DNA from: Polytrichum commune
Lineage: Eukaryota > Streptophyta > Polytrichopsida > Polytrichales > Polytrichaceae
Direction of reading: 5' to 3'
NCBI GenBank assembly: GCA_950295325.1
Contig: OX485803.1
Span: forward strand, 43,851,554 to 43,911,553
Length of the DNA: 60,000 bases
The notes under the pieces are model-generated. The model was not told the DNA's origin. It searched no databases and worked only from the letters and a program-made list of their open reading frames with translations. Below are positions 12,576 through 23,700 of the stretch, piece by piece. How positions within the stretch are numbered: position 1 is the stretch's first letter; the number at the start of each line of letters is the position of its first letter. Both the position numbers and the translations under genes were made by a program.

Positions 12576-13655
12576 TGTGTACTTCACTATGCTTGCGCAC
12601 CCATGGACTCCTCGTGTCATTTATTGTAGAATGTTATCTATTTACATCAAACAACAAGAACATGTTCAAAATCGAATTGGGTTCCAGTATGAAACTCATT
12701 GAGTTCATGCCAAATGTTGTGATCTATGTTCAATATTACAAAGGAATATACAAATGAAATTCAGTGCAATTAATATGGCACTTTGATAAGGACTAAACAT
12801 ATATTCTATTAGTTTGTTTGTTTTTGTGTTTGTGTTGGGTGATATGAACATTTTTGAGGTATCCACTTAGAAATAACATAATTTTCCTCCACAATATTGA
12901 TTCCAATTCATGATTGAACAATATCCACCTACATGCTATTGCGATTGGGATGGCTTGGGGAATATCCATATGGAAGTGGGCAAAGTTTGGTGATCTTTCA
13001 TAACTCCTTAGCACCCATCTCTAGGAAACCTAGGTCGGTCATTTAGCATGTTTTCAAGTATACACTCGCCTTTAGAGGGTAAATTAAATTGGGAGGGGGT
13101 GTAGTTTGGTGCATGGTAGTATTTTTTAGACCCCTAGTTACAATTTTATTGTGTTTTTTGATTGAATGGCACCATATAATTAGTCAGAAAAATTGTGCAT
13201 TCATATTATTGAGGGGTAAGACATTCCCCACCGTTGAGCCCCATTCAAAGTCCAAAATAGACTTCCTAACAAAAGACACAATCACCATGTACAAACACTT
13301 ATGCATGAGGAAACTAGAGCATTACAATGCAATATCAAGAGTGAAAGAAAATGGTATCATACCAAGCAAAGAACAAATGTAGGTCCAATCACATGTAGAT
13401 ACGGTTTCCCTCCCTTTTTTTTTCCAAACCCTTTGTTGTTTTGAAAATTAAAAAAACTATGAGCAATAATCAGACCCCCTATGTTTTTAACACACACAAC
13501 TTATATTTTATCAAGGATCTTGTTTTCCCTAAAAATGTATAAGCAATTATCTCAAAAGAATTAAAAGGTGCCCTATGTTTGATCTCGCGCTGTTTACTAA
13601 CTTTCCAAGTGATCGTTTTGGGTTAGTAACACTTCGGTTTTGGTGGAATTCCATA
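12576..13655. other. No gene recognised
   Basis: A 97-codon plus-strand frame at 13089-13382 has a hydrophobic start, but nothing in it identifies a family. The rest is AT-rich. Confidence 0.4.
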
Positions 13656-13665
13656 GATGGATGCC
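13656..13665. repeat. Left 10-bp target-site duplication of the large transposon
   Basis: GATGGATGCC occurs here and again at 26254-26263, exactly abutting the two inverted ends of the large element. MULEs usually generate 8-11 bp duplications, so the length fits. Confidence 0.85.
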
Positions 13666-13735
13666 GGGGAGTGCTATCTTATGAGCGGTGAGCAATGAGC
13701 GGTGAGCGATGAGCGGTAACTTATGAGCAGTGAGG
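13666..13735 (+). repeat. Left terminal inverted repeat with 7-bp subterminal repeats
   Basis: It starts GGGGAGTGCTATCTTATGAG, then runs through tandem GAGCGGT/GAGCAAT/GAGCGAT units to about 13732. The right end, read in reverse, starts GAGGGAAGCTATCTTATGAG and continues with the same unit type. Such arrays commonly serve as transposase binding sites; that role is inferred. Confidence 0.8.
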
Positions 13736-14223
13736 AAGATGAAAATTTTGGTAATAGGGCCACCAATATCCTATAACCGTGGAATTGTGGCCTTAAAAAT
13801 GATGATTTTAGGGTTTAGTAATAAGAGGGTTGAGAAGGATAAACAACATGAAGTCCAAATATTTATTCATCACTAGTAGCACTAGACATGAAACTATCTT
13901 TTGCCTCGTCATCTATATATATTCGAGCACCTTTGCATTGCGAATTGATTTTGGAACTATAGCAAGATTCTTCATTTGGATGCGAATCTTCGATATTCAA
14001 CATTGCAATTGCAACATTCTCGGCATATGATGGGAGACGCGGGCTACGGCTTGGACTTCGTAGGAATTGTCTATGTGCCCAAAACGGGAGACATGTCCTC
14101 TTTCCAATCATATTCCTGAAATCAAATCGATGAAACATGTAAATAATGTGAAGAAATAAAAATGAACCAATGAATTGAATGAAACGAATGAATTGAATAA
14201 AAAATTATTGTATCAAAACTTAC

Positions 14224-15120
14224 TCACACTCAAATTCAAGCATCTCCTCATCCGAGAGGTCATCATCTTCTTTTGTGAGATCTTGTATATTCTCCTTAGA
14301 TGACCCCTCTTTCAAAACCTTTTCCAAAAGCGGTTTCAATATGTGCTCAAACATGTCATTATCACCCTCAAATGCAAGAAGATGTCTGCCACATGCGCGT
14401 GTTGCTAGGATAGAAGCTTCAGTGGAACATGTCAAATCAACAACGCGTCCATTCGATGGTATAAACAATTCAATAAGATCTTGAAAAAAAACGCGGCGAT
14501 TTTTTATATGGCCCCCTCCAAGGTCTTCCCGATTTTTGAAGAAGCACGTTTTTTTCATCCACAAAATTTGAAAAGCAAGTTTTTGCTTTTCAATCCAGTG
14601 CCAAAAAAAGTGGAGTTTGGTTGTCTCGTGGATTTTGTGGTAGTAAAATCCCTTACCAAGACATGTGCCATAAATGCCGGAGTCTACAAAAAAATATAAA
14701 TTGTGTTAAAACTATATACAATGCAAATAACACCAAAATAATTAAATAAAAACAATTGTGATCTGTTATACTTACGGTGTACGTTGGAGACTCCGGATTC
14801 TTGAACACCATGTACGAATTGAGGCAAATAAAAGTCCTAAGAACTTTCATGTTGCCGTTGTGTAAGGTTGAATTCAAAACCTTCTTGGTTTGCATATCGA
14901 TAGCAGAAAACACTATGAGGACGCCATCATCAGACAAGATGGACTTTCACAAGGACATTGTTGCAACCATCCAGTTCTTGTCATATTTATTCCAAAGAGG
15001 AATTTCAGCAGGTCTATTGGAGAGGTTAAAGTCAAGACCGTCCGGAAATTGCAGAAAAACCAAGTCAACGGCAAATGAAGTCGGACTTCCTATGACATGG
15101 AATTCGCGATTGTCTTTGAA
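14224..15120 (-). other. Methyltransferase-like module (exons 6-7)
   Basis: Exon 7 encodes NGRVVDLTCSTEASI, then LATRACGRHLLAFEGDNDMF. This matches the SAM-binding motif I/II region of the N6_N4_Mtase family (typically D-x-F-x-G-x-G-T followed by A-x-x-x-G-R-x-x-x-G-x-E-x-D). Exon 6, upstream, encodes VDLVFLQFPDGLDF, then SDDGVLIVFSAID, at the place expected for the catalytic motif IV strand and the next strand. Catalytic motif before SAM motif is the beta-class order, as in CcrM. Key residues are not canonical: the DPPY position reads QFPD and the G-x-G of motif I reads STE. The module may therefore be inactive, or may act by binding only. The fold assignment is good; activity is doubtful. 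Confidence 0.65.
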
Positions 15121-16963
15121 CTGAAATACCACAACATATCACAATATAAGACACAAAATAAAATCCAAATGAAAGTAAGAACATTACAGAAAATACAAAA
15201 TGAAGATTACTTACATTCTCAAGAAATGCCCGCCATTGGATCCACTCAGGAGGGCCTACTTCAATCCCTTCAGACTTGTCCTTGACAACAGTAGATCGAG
15301 CAAAAGAGAGCGTGAGAAAGTTCTTCGGTATGAATAATTTTTTTTCTCAAAACATTCGTTAGCGCACGATGAATAGCGTCATAGGTGCTGGAGTAATGAA
15401 ATTCCAATACATCGCATCCGGATTTTGAACTTTCGCCTCCAAGTGTATTCTTATCCAAATCATTGGAAAGAACAAGCAATTCTTCATGTTGTCAAATTTC
15501 CGATTGACCTTGTATTTTGGTTTCAGGAACATATTTTCTCTTACGACGTTTTGTCTCTTTTGGTTTTGGCTCTCTAAGTTTAAGCTGCACAATTTGTGCT
15601 TGCAAAATTGCAGTATCACGAGGATCTACATTTTTTGCATCATTTATCTGACGGATTGTCTTCTCACTTGACGGACATGTATCCTTAGGACAATCAAGAT
15701 ACCAACCACAATCCTCATAGTGTGGGAGCGACCAATCCAAACAAATATCTATAGTGAACATGCATGACTCTTCCGCACCAGTGTCACGCAAATTTGGAAA
15801 AAATCGAGGTTCCCCTATAACGCATTTGTGCGGAATCAAAACATATCGGAAATACCTACACACAAAAATATTATGAGCCAAATATTGAATGAAAAGTAAA
15901 ATGTAATGAAAAAAAATCAAGAAATAGTAAAGAGTAAGTTGTACCTGTATAGAACACGCTTCATAGCAAGATCAATATTCGGTTGCTCATCCCAAACGTT
16001 GTGTTTTTTTACTTTTCCGCTTTTGAATTCACGATAGAATATTGAATTGAAAGCCGCAAACTTCCAGGTTTGGATATATTCGGAGAGAGTAGGCACATAT
16101 GCAGGCAATTGAAGAGGAGATGAAAGAATACTTTGAAGCTCTTCAATAGCTTTTTTTTTCTAATTGTGCCCAATATGTAGACTTTGATAACCAATCATCA
16201 AGTGCAGAATCAGAGAGGGGTGATTTCGGGAAATACAATGCATCTTTGTCAAATCTATTGCCATTCCAAAGCTTGAGCCATCCGACTTTGACATCTAGAT
16301 CCACATTACTAACAGCAACACGATGAAGTTTCTCTTGTAACATTTCAGGCACCGAAAATGAACCCCAATGGTGTTTAACTTCTTTAAGAAACGCAGGGGT
16401 GAGGTTGATGTCAGCAATCGCTAGTTGTTTTGTAAAACTAGAAGACAACATTGCACGTTTTTTGTTGACAGCTGTGGACATTGCTTTAGAAACTCCTTCT
16501 GAAGTTCGTTCAAGAGGATGGGTTTCATTGTAAGGGTTGAGAGCAACATCGCTAGCCTCGGCAAGTTCTTGCTGAAAAATCAAACAAAATCCAAAATTAA
16601 TAAGTACATATAGATGTGATGTAAATGAATGATAAATAAACATTAAAAACATAGTAGGAAATGCTAGAAAAACTTACACTGTACATGTAATCAAGAAAAA
16701 TTGGCCGCGTCAAAGAATACCAAGTTTCGACGGATTTCTCCTCACATTGCTTATACCTTCTAGGATCCAGTTGTTTTTTAAAAGAAGTCAAAGGCATGGT
16801 ACCAATACTTTGCATCCGATACAAAGTATGCACCAAATTGGTAGAAACGTGAGAGTTTTCTGTTGACCTGAAAAAATATTGAATTCATGCATTTAAGATG
16901 ATATAATTCAAATAACAAAATACAAACCAGAAATGAATGAAAATAAAGAAGTAAGAGCATTAC

Positions 16964-17697
16964 TTGTTGATGTCGTGCATAGCAGTCAACAAAGTTGGAA
17001 TGTCATCAAGCTCGGGCGCCAAAATGATGGAATCCACAAAGACATGACGCTTGTAATCTTCGGTATGCAAGCGGTCAATATAACTTTTCCAAGCAAAAAA
17101 TCTGTGATTACCATCCCATATGAAAAACATCTTGTTCTTATATGATGTAAATGAAGGATCGGCATCTAATTCAGTTTTAAACACCGCATTAGCTTGAGCC
17201 CAATTTGGGCTCCAAGATGCACGAACCTCGTCATCCACAAATTGAAAATTTTCCTTAGAGTCGGTAGCCGATAGATAAAATACACGGTCACCATCACGAT
17301 AACCATTGAAAAAATCAGCCTCCAATTTAGTGATGTCGCCTTTTAAAGCAAGACGTACAATAGGCATCGGAACCATGCGACATAAGGATACACGCAAACG
17401 AGATTTCGGTCCAGCACGGATTGAAGAAATTGTTGAAGTGGAATTAACCTTTCACTTGTCCGTAAGCTCCCATACTTTCTGTTGATAGATTTTATTATCA
17501 CCATCGTTGTCTTCATCGGAGTCAAAATCATTGAGGGGTTCTTGTAATTTTTTCTTTTTCTTATTGTTATTGTGAAGGTTTGATGAGATGTCTTGATCAT
17601 GATGAACTTGTTTGGATGGACGATCTTGAGTTGAGGTTTTTGTGGAATCATCATCCGTGAAAAGAGGAACTGATTTCTCCACATCCATTGTTTGGTC
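16964..17697 (-). other. ParB/Srx-like domain (exon 2)
   Basis: After an acidic and Lys-rich leader, the second half of the exon encodes MPIVRLALKGDITKLE, a variable middle, KMFFIWDGNHRFFAWKSYID, a valine-rich strand and LLTAMHDINK. ParB N-terminal domains have a Gly-x-x-Arg box (GERR/GxHR) followed by an Ala-rich helix, then a strand and an Asn-containing helix. DGNHRFFAW fits that box, and HDINKSTEN (spliced to exon 3) fits the following helix. In ParB proteins this domain binds nucleotide (CTP) and helps load onto parS; in ParB-methylase fusions of phages and bacteria it sits beside N4/N6 methylases. An in-frame TGA at 17452-17454 separates the leader from the domain. No helix-turn-helix domain is recognised after it. 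Confidence 0.6.
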
Positions 17698-17814
17698 CTA
17701 AATACAAACAATGACATAAATCTTAGAAATCTTCTTGATGTAGTATCTTCTGAAGGTATTTGATTACATAAGAGAACATGCTTAAATGTGTAGAGAAAAA
17801 ACAGTATATGTACC

Positions 17815-18245
17815 AACAGCAATACCAACACCAACAGTAGAAGAACAACACAAAATAGGATAGCACCACGTTCAGCCAAACAAACAGCAACACCAGCTCC
17901 AACAGTAGGAACAGGAACAACAACACCAATAGCACCAGCAGCAGCAGGAACAGCAACAACACCAACACTAGCACAAACACCAGCAGCAGCCCCAACACCA
18001 GCAACACCAGCACCAACACCAGGAGCAACACCAACACCAACAACAACAACAACAACAACAACACCAATAGCAGCAGCAGCAGAAACAACAACAATAAGAA
18101 CAATAGATTAGTATCTGAACTAATACCACCTAAACCAATAGGAACAACACTAGAAGTAGTGGCAACACATGAGCAAAAACAAGAGAAGAAGAGCAGCAAT
18201 AGCAGCAGCCACCACAACAACAAAGAACCACCAACAAGAGGAAGA
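17815..18245. repeat. Degenerate trinucleotide-repeat tract (ACC/AAC/AGC)
   Basis: Long imperfect runs of ACC, AAC and AGC triplets occur, including an AAC run near 18040-18060. They produce spurious low-complexity frames (Thr/Pro/Ala on one strand, Leu/Val on the other) without a supported start. The tract lies within the first intron of the ParB-methyltransferase gene. Confidence 0.8.
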
Positions 18246-18332
18246 ATGACCAAAAAAAAATTTAAGGTGTAACTTTGGTAGTTTAAGTACTGTGTGATTA
18301 GGGTAGCGGCTTACCTTAAACAACTAGGGTAG

Positions 18333-19712
18333 ACCCTGTGCGTTAACGCACAGGGTCTATGCCCCTAACTTTGAGGCCTACCAAAGTTCCGGGTATACAC
18401 CCTACGCGTTAACGCACAGGGTCTATGCCAAAGGTTTGAATTTTTTTTTTTGGAATTGTTACCAAAGTTGTCTGGAATTGGTAGATTTGCCAAAACTTGT
18501 AAAATCTATAAATAATACTAATCGTGTCCGAAAAAATAAAATAAAATTGTAAATTATCTAAATCTCCGTGGCTACAACTTTCTCTAATATTTTTTTTGTA
18601 TTTGATATCGTTTTCTTTATTCATTCATCTATCTATTTCATTGTTTTTGGCCACCTCGTAGATTTTGGATTTCTGGGCACAAAAAAATATTTCACTGTTT
18701 TTGGTCATTTTTTAGCTCCTGTCACATACTACATGAATATCTCAGTAGGCATATTACTCATTTTTTACATTCTAACCCCATTTTGAACAAATTTTTAGTT
18801 TCAACACTTTACATGACGTTTTCAATTTATACAATAGCTATTTGTTTTACTTTTAGACATTCTAAGTCGCTGGTACATACCCTGTGCGTTAACGCACAGG
18901 GTATTCCATCCTAAATTTTAACCTTCTAAGTCGCTGCCTAATATCCTATACGTTAACGCACAGGGTTTTCCCTCCTAACTTTTAGGGTATCTAAGTCGCT
19001 CCCTAATACCCTGTGCATTAACGCACAGGGTATTCCATCCTAAATTTTAACTTTCTAAGTCGCTCGTACATACCCTGTGCGTTAACGCACAGGGTTTTCC
19101 CTCCTAACTTTTAAGGTATCTAAGTCGCTCCCTAATACCCTGTGCGTTAACGCACAGGGTATTCCATCCTAAATTTTAACCTTCTAAGTCGCTCCCATAT
19201 ACCCTGTGCGTTAACGCACAGGGTATTAGGCAGCGACTTAGAAACCCTAAACAACCCTGTGCGTTTACGCACATGGTATTAGGTTGCGACTCACAAACCC
19301 TAAAGCACCCTGTGCGTTAACGCATAGGGTATTAGGGAGTGACTTACACAGCGTAAACAACCCTGTGCGTTAACGCAGAGGGTATTGGGGAGCGACTTAG
19401 TAACCGTAAACAATCTTGTGCGTAAACGCACAGGGTATTAGGGAGCGACTTAGATACCCTAAAAGTTACGAGAGAAAACCATGTGCGTTAACGCACAGGG
19501 TATTAGGTTGCGACTCACAAACCCTAAACCACCCTGTACGTTAACGCATAGGGTATTAGGGAGCAACTTACACATCGTAAACAACCCCGTGCGTTAACGT
19601 AGAGGGTATTAGGGAGCGACTTAGATACCCTAAACAACCCTGTGCGTTAACGCACAAGGTATTAGGGAGCGACTGAGAAAGCGTAAACAACCCTGTGCGT
19701 TAACGCACAGGG
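18333..19712. repeat. Array of 17 palindromic units in two mirror-image arms
   Basis: The unit core is a perfect 22-bp palindrome made of CCCTGTGCGTT and its mirror AACGCACAGGG, with a central GTTAAC. Two outlying copies lie near 18333-18420 and fifteen near 18879-19712. Between about 18860 and 19200 the spacers read CTAAGTCGCT and the period is about 64 bp. After the unit at 19200 the spacers are inverted (AGCGACTTAG) and the period is about 53 bp. Units 9-12 are echoed by units 13-16 at an offset of about 224 bp. The array lies in intron 1 of the ParB-methyltransferase gene. It could be a protein-binding array, part of another element, or a satellite-like expansion. Confidence 0.9.
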
Positions 19713-19843
19713 TTTTCCCTCCTATCTTTTAAGCTTTCTAACTCGTTGTCAGAAATGCTTTTCGGGTGGGCCGCCGATATTCCAAGGATTCACTATTCTC
19801 ATACCATCGACAAATGTATAAAAGTGTAAGAAAAAATGGTATA

Positions 19844-20035
19844 GACATCCACCTATGGATGCGAGTTGTCTAAAGAGACTGATGTTTCCGTCTGGTCCAA
19901 TTTGGGTTCGAATCTAGTTGGTTGCATTGACTGGTGCTATCCCCTAATGAGCTAGTGGTTAGGCAGGAAATACAGTAGATTGGATACATAGAAGGCTTTC
20001 CTACGCAAGTGTGCATAGATCCTTCTAAATAATTT
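19844..20035 (+). mobile_element. tRNA-derived SINE, copy 1
   Basis: It starts GACATCCACCTATGGATGCG (A-box-like GGATGCGAGTTG) and has a B box, GGGTTCGAATC, about 50 bp on, as in tRNA-derived pol III promoters. It continues with GGTTGCATTGACTGGTGCTA and ends in a T-rich tail. The reverse complement of 25558-25741 is the same sequence with scattered differences. No tRNA cloverleaf is preserved outside the promoter region. Confidence 0.75.
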
Positions 20036-20382
20036 TTTTGTTAAATTGACTACTTTGAACAAACTAAAGCATATGCCCAACAATATCGTTGATTTACGTT
20101 GAGCTGACTTACCTTTTTGTTTGTTGTCTTCTTTGAACTCGTCTTCATTTCCGACTCCGATATACGATCGTCTGCATGTGCACCTTCATCACCCTCTATC
20201 ATATCAAAATCCAGTGTTTTCACAGTTTCTACTATCGTATTCAACATGTTTCTTTTCCCTTCCTTGTTTGCATTCCTCTTTCCTACACTCAGGCCAAATC
20301 TCTTTTTCTCAGAAGTAAAATACAAAGCTTTCCTACGCCTTCTCTTCGGCCTCACGGGTGTTCTCTCTACATCCTCCACCAT

Positions 20383-20796
20383 CGTTGGTGTCTATGATGT
20401 GTCCTCCATCAGTCCACTATCATTTATTCTTCCAATGTGTCTATCCCACATAAATCCGGCGTATATTATGATCATTCATGTTGCAATTGGCGTCCAATGA
20501 ACGAAATATTTCAACGCGTCTTTCATTTTGTTTCTATTTTTATTATAGGGTCCAAAAGTTTCTGACACCCTAGCCTCGCTGTTTTGTGTGTATCTTGCTT
20601 GTAAATATTTTCTAACTATTATTGTGATATGTTTACTTCCATATTATTAGATGCTATGGTATCACACGCTTTCATCACCATCCATTATTGTATCACGCGT
20701 TTTCAATTTCATTCACTTCATCACACACCTCTATATAAAAACAACATTCATCCAAAATTTTTGTGATGTCTTGTTCAATTCATCTTTCCATTTTCC
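20383..20796. promoter_or_regulatory. Shared intergenic region between divergent transposon genes
   Basis: About 414 bp separate the proposed start codons of the minus-strand ParB-methyltransferase gene (20382) and the plus-strand transposase (20797), so the two probably share a bidirectional control region. A TATA box is clear only for the transposase. No palindrome units occur here. Confidence 0.5.
20732..20740 (+). promoter_or_regulatory. TATA box of the transposase gene
   Basis: TATATAAAA lies 57 bp before the ATG at 20797. With a start site about 30 bp downstream, the 5' leader would be short, consistent with the ATGGCT start context. Confidence 0.5.
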
Positions 20797-23700
20797 ATGG
20801 CTACCAGTAGAGCTCATGGATCTTTTATTCCCTTCATTTTGCCACTTCAAGATGATGGTCATGTGAGTGTTTAAGAGGATTTACTTAGTTTGAGATTCAA
20901 CCTCCAGATAGGCTCCATGTATTTAGAGCAGGAGATGTACTCTGCAGATGGAAAGGTGTATGAAATGATTTTGGTTCAAAAAAACAGAACAGAGGCTGGT
21001 TTTATGTGGATCTTAGGACATGGTTCATATAGGGTGATAGGTCTTTCTGAGTCTCAGATGCAAGCTTCTACTGTCATATTGACAAACGAATCTGGTACAT
21101 CCACAGTTCAAATTCTTTCTACCGCACATGTTAAGGTAGAACCCCTTGATGATAGTGTGTTTGTGCTATCGGATTCAGAAGATGACATTTGTGCATCTGT
21201 TGATTTTTCAAACACATCGCCGTTTCCATTTAAAGGTGTTCATTCTACTCCTTCGCAACTTCCTATACATGTATCCAAATCTTCTTGCGGTCTTATGTAC
21301 AAGAGGATGGTTCCCCTAATCTCACCCTCTCAACGTCCTCCACTACACCCTTCACCTTCATCTACAGGGTTGACTATAGTTGATGCCTTGAAGCTGACAA
21401 AGTCAAGAAAAAGATCAAAGTCAGATCTCGCATCCATTGATTTTGATAGTATAGATGTTCGTGATGTCAAGTACTTACCATCTTCTTTTAATGGTGATGT
21501 TTTGTTTCTCTTACCCCCTGTGGCACTTAAAGTTCCAAGTACGTATGGCCGCTCAATGGACGGCATAGACAAGATGTGCGACGGTCACCCTTGGTGCACC
21601 ACCAAAACCACCAATATCCAAAATGATTTTGGATTGTCCTTCCGGCGCTCTACTTGTGCTGGTCATCTTCAATGTCCTAATGACTACTGTGATTACATGA
21701 ATCGCAATGGGGGCCTCCGGAACAACACTGAATGGGCCGGTTCAACTCCTCTCCCATTTGCTGTGGGTAATGTTCCTCCCACTAGGTCCACTGTCGAGTG
21801 TAAGGTATGTCGTTCCACACCTGTGTGCATTGTTTTATGTCATGCTCGAATCATATACATCCACTCCACATCTGTTGGAATGTCCAGGGCTTGCATTCAT
21901 ATTGGTGTATATGATCACCCTGTGGCTAATGGCACATGCCATGAGTCATTGGACATGGCATACCAGTGCGTTGCAAATGAAGTATTGAAAATACCCACAG
22001 CCAAAAATTCAGCCATAGTTATGGCAGCAAGCAAACATTCTTGGCCGATTACCTTCTTAAATCTCCCGCAAATGTCGAAGGCCATCACTTGGTTGATTCA
22101 TCCCTAGAGGTTGTCATGGACAAATTCAGCACTCTTGCGTCTCCAAATTGTCGTAACTTTGTATCTGGATCAAAACGTTTTTTGCGTAGTGGAATGAGAA
22201 CTATGGATAGTATTATGGCACTCAAAGACCACTCTGCTTTCAAGTTCGTCCATGATAGTCGCTTTCCAGGGCAGTCAAAGGACAAAGTGTTTGTTTTTAA
22301 GATGTTTGTAGACCTTCCAGGTAGTGGTGTGGAGCTTGTGAAGAGGACGCAAGTCGGTGGGGACATGGAGAATTCATGGATTATGTTTGACCATGTCAAA
22401 CGTTTGAAGGACTGGACGACCATGGCTTGCCATGTGTACGACAGTCGATACTGTAAAGTGTTGACTATTGCGTGTTGTGACATGCAATCTGAAGATGGTG
22501 CAACACAAATTCTCTTTTGGGAAAATTTGAATGTTGTCATGGCAGAAAATGGTGTACCAAACGTAAACTTCAAAGGGTTCATGACTGATAGTGCTCAAGC
22601 TAATTGGAATGCGGTGAGGGCGATTTACAGGGATGGTGATCCAAGTCTGCCCATGGTTGCACGTGAGCGTACATGTCTTTTCCATTGGTCTGCAAGCTTG
22701 GATAAGGTGACCCAAAAGTATATCAAACCATCCTTGCAGTTTCAACACAAACAAATATGCAAGGATTACAAAGACGCGAAAACAATGGACGACGCTGAGA
22801 CTAAGTACCATGTGATTTGTTCTTGGTGGTTGTCATCTGGAGCTGCCTCGGAAGAAGGCATCTTTGGCCTTTCAGAGTGGTTGGAATTTTGGCACTTTCG
22901 TTATAGACAATGGGGTGGTCATATGCTACTTGTAAGTACATATCAAACTTCATTATTCACTGTTATTCAATATCTTGCCACTGATATATAATATATCCTA
23001 TGTTTTCCTTATCCTTCTATTTGTGTGTTATTCATAGGATATGACAATAGAAGAGCGTGCGGAAATGCCAACATGCAACCTTGCAGAGACTGTACACAAC
23101 AAATGGCTCCAACAGTCCGGCAACAAGATAACTTGTTTATATGAAGCTACAGTGGACGACATGATCCGTGCCTTCATGCAAATTGCAAATTACCGGACAT
23201 GGTTGAAAGGGGGGTTTGATGGTAAAGGTCCTGATTCGGCATCCTTGAAACTCAAAGCGGCTGCCAAGTGTGGAGATCCAAAAATGTTGGCCGATGCCAT
23301 GAAGTCTTATCCAGGGGCAGAAGACGTCAACACTAGAGATTGTGCATTGGAAGGGTCAGAGCTCTTTGGTTCCACCAAACGCAAACTCAACCTACCACCG
23401 GGTGCTGATTGTGATTCTCATCGACCCGACAAAGTAAACTATTCCATTCCTCGTCCCAACACCCGAGCAACTCGTCAACGCATAGAAGAATCGTTGAGTT
23501 CTGCAATTCATGGTATGGCTCATACTACATCCGTGTTAGAGACAGATTGTCTTGCTTCCAAGTGGCACATTGCAAGATTACCACCCAACTTAGCCAAACG
23601 ATGTTGGGCACTGCAGGCCATCACAGGGACTATGTGCAATGCAAAAGTCGGGACTGGAAACATGGCACACCTGCTCCAACATACAAAACGCTCAGGAAGG

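Larger units (their letters stand above)
13863..20382 (-). pseudogene. ParB-like / DNA N4-N6 methyltransferase-like fusion gene, interrupted
   Basis: Eight exons can be placed on the minus strand: 20382-20113, 17697-16964, 16867-16678, 16571-15945, 15855-15215, 15120-14776, 14683-14224 and 14115-13863 (stop). Most junctions are GT-AG with compatible phase; exon 1 ends after exactly 90 codons at GTAAGT. Exon 1 is basic (RPKRRRRK, a likely nuclear signal). Exon 2 carries the ParB-like domain, exons 6-7 the methyltransferase module, and the last exon is Ser/Asp-rich. The whole would be roughly 1,170 residues. In-frame TGA codons lie at about 17452, 15492 and 14947. Runs of nine and eight A (coding strand) near 16152-16160 and 15338-15346 shift the frame, and one further frame change is needed near the exon 6/7 junction. 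Start choice: first ATG of exon 1, directly before the basic stretch. Function is unknown; DNA modification or DNA binding for the transposon is an inference. Confidence 0.7.

Noticed and set aside
14947-17454. TGA recoding (selenocysteine or readthrough) in the ParB-methyltransferase gene
   Set aside because: The gene also has frameshifts, the transposase next to it has TAA and TGA at arbitrary sites, and no stem-loop signal was seen. Decay is simpler.
17723-18253. 176-codon leucine-rich minus-strand frame as a membrane protein
   Set aside because: It is the complement of a degenerate ACC/AAC/AGC triplet tract within an intron.
19211-19700. Interstitial telomere because of CCCTAAA strings
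   Set aside because: The strings occur once per unit in spacers and are never in tandem.
18333-19712. CRISPR-like array of regularly spaced repeats
   Set aside because: Units are full palindromes with spacers that are themselves repeats, the arms are mirror images, and the setting is a spliced eukaryotic gene in a transposon.
19844-20035. A true tRNA gene
   Set aside because: Only the internal promoter boxes are tRNA-like. No cloverleaf could be traced, the unit runs to about 190 bp, and it has a second dispersed copy.
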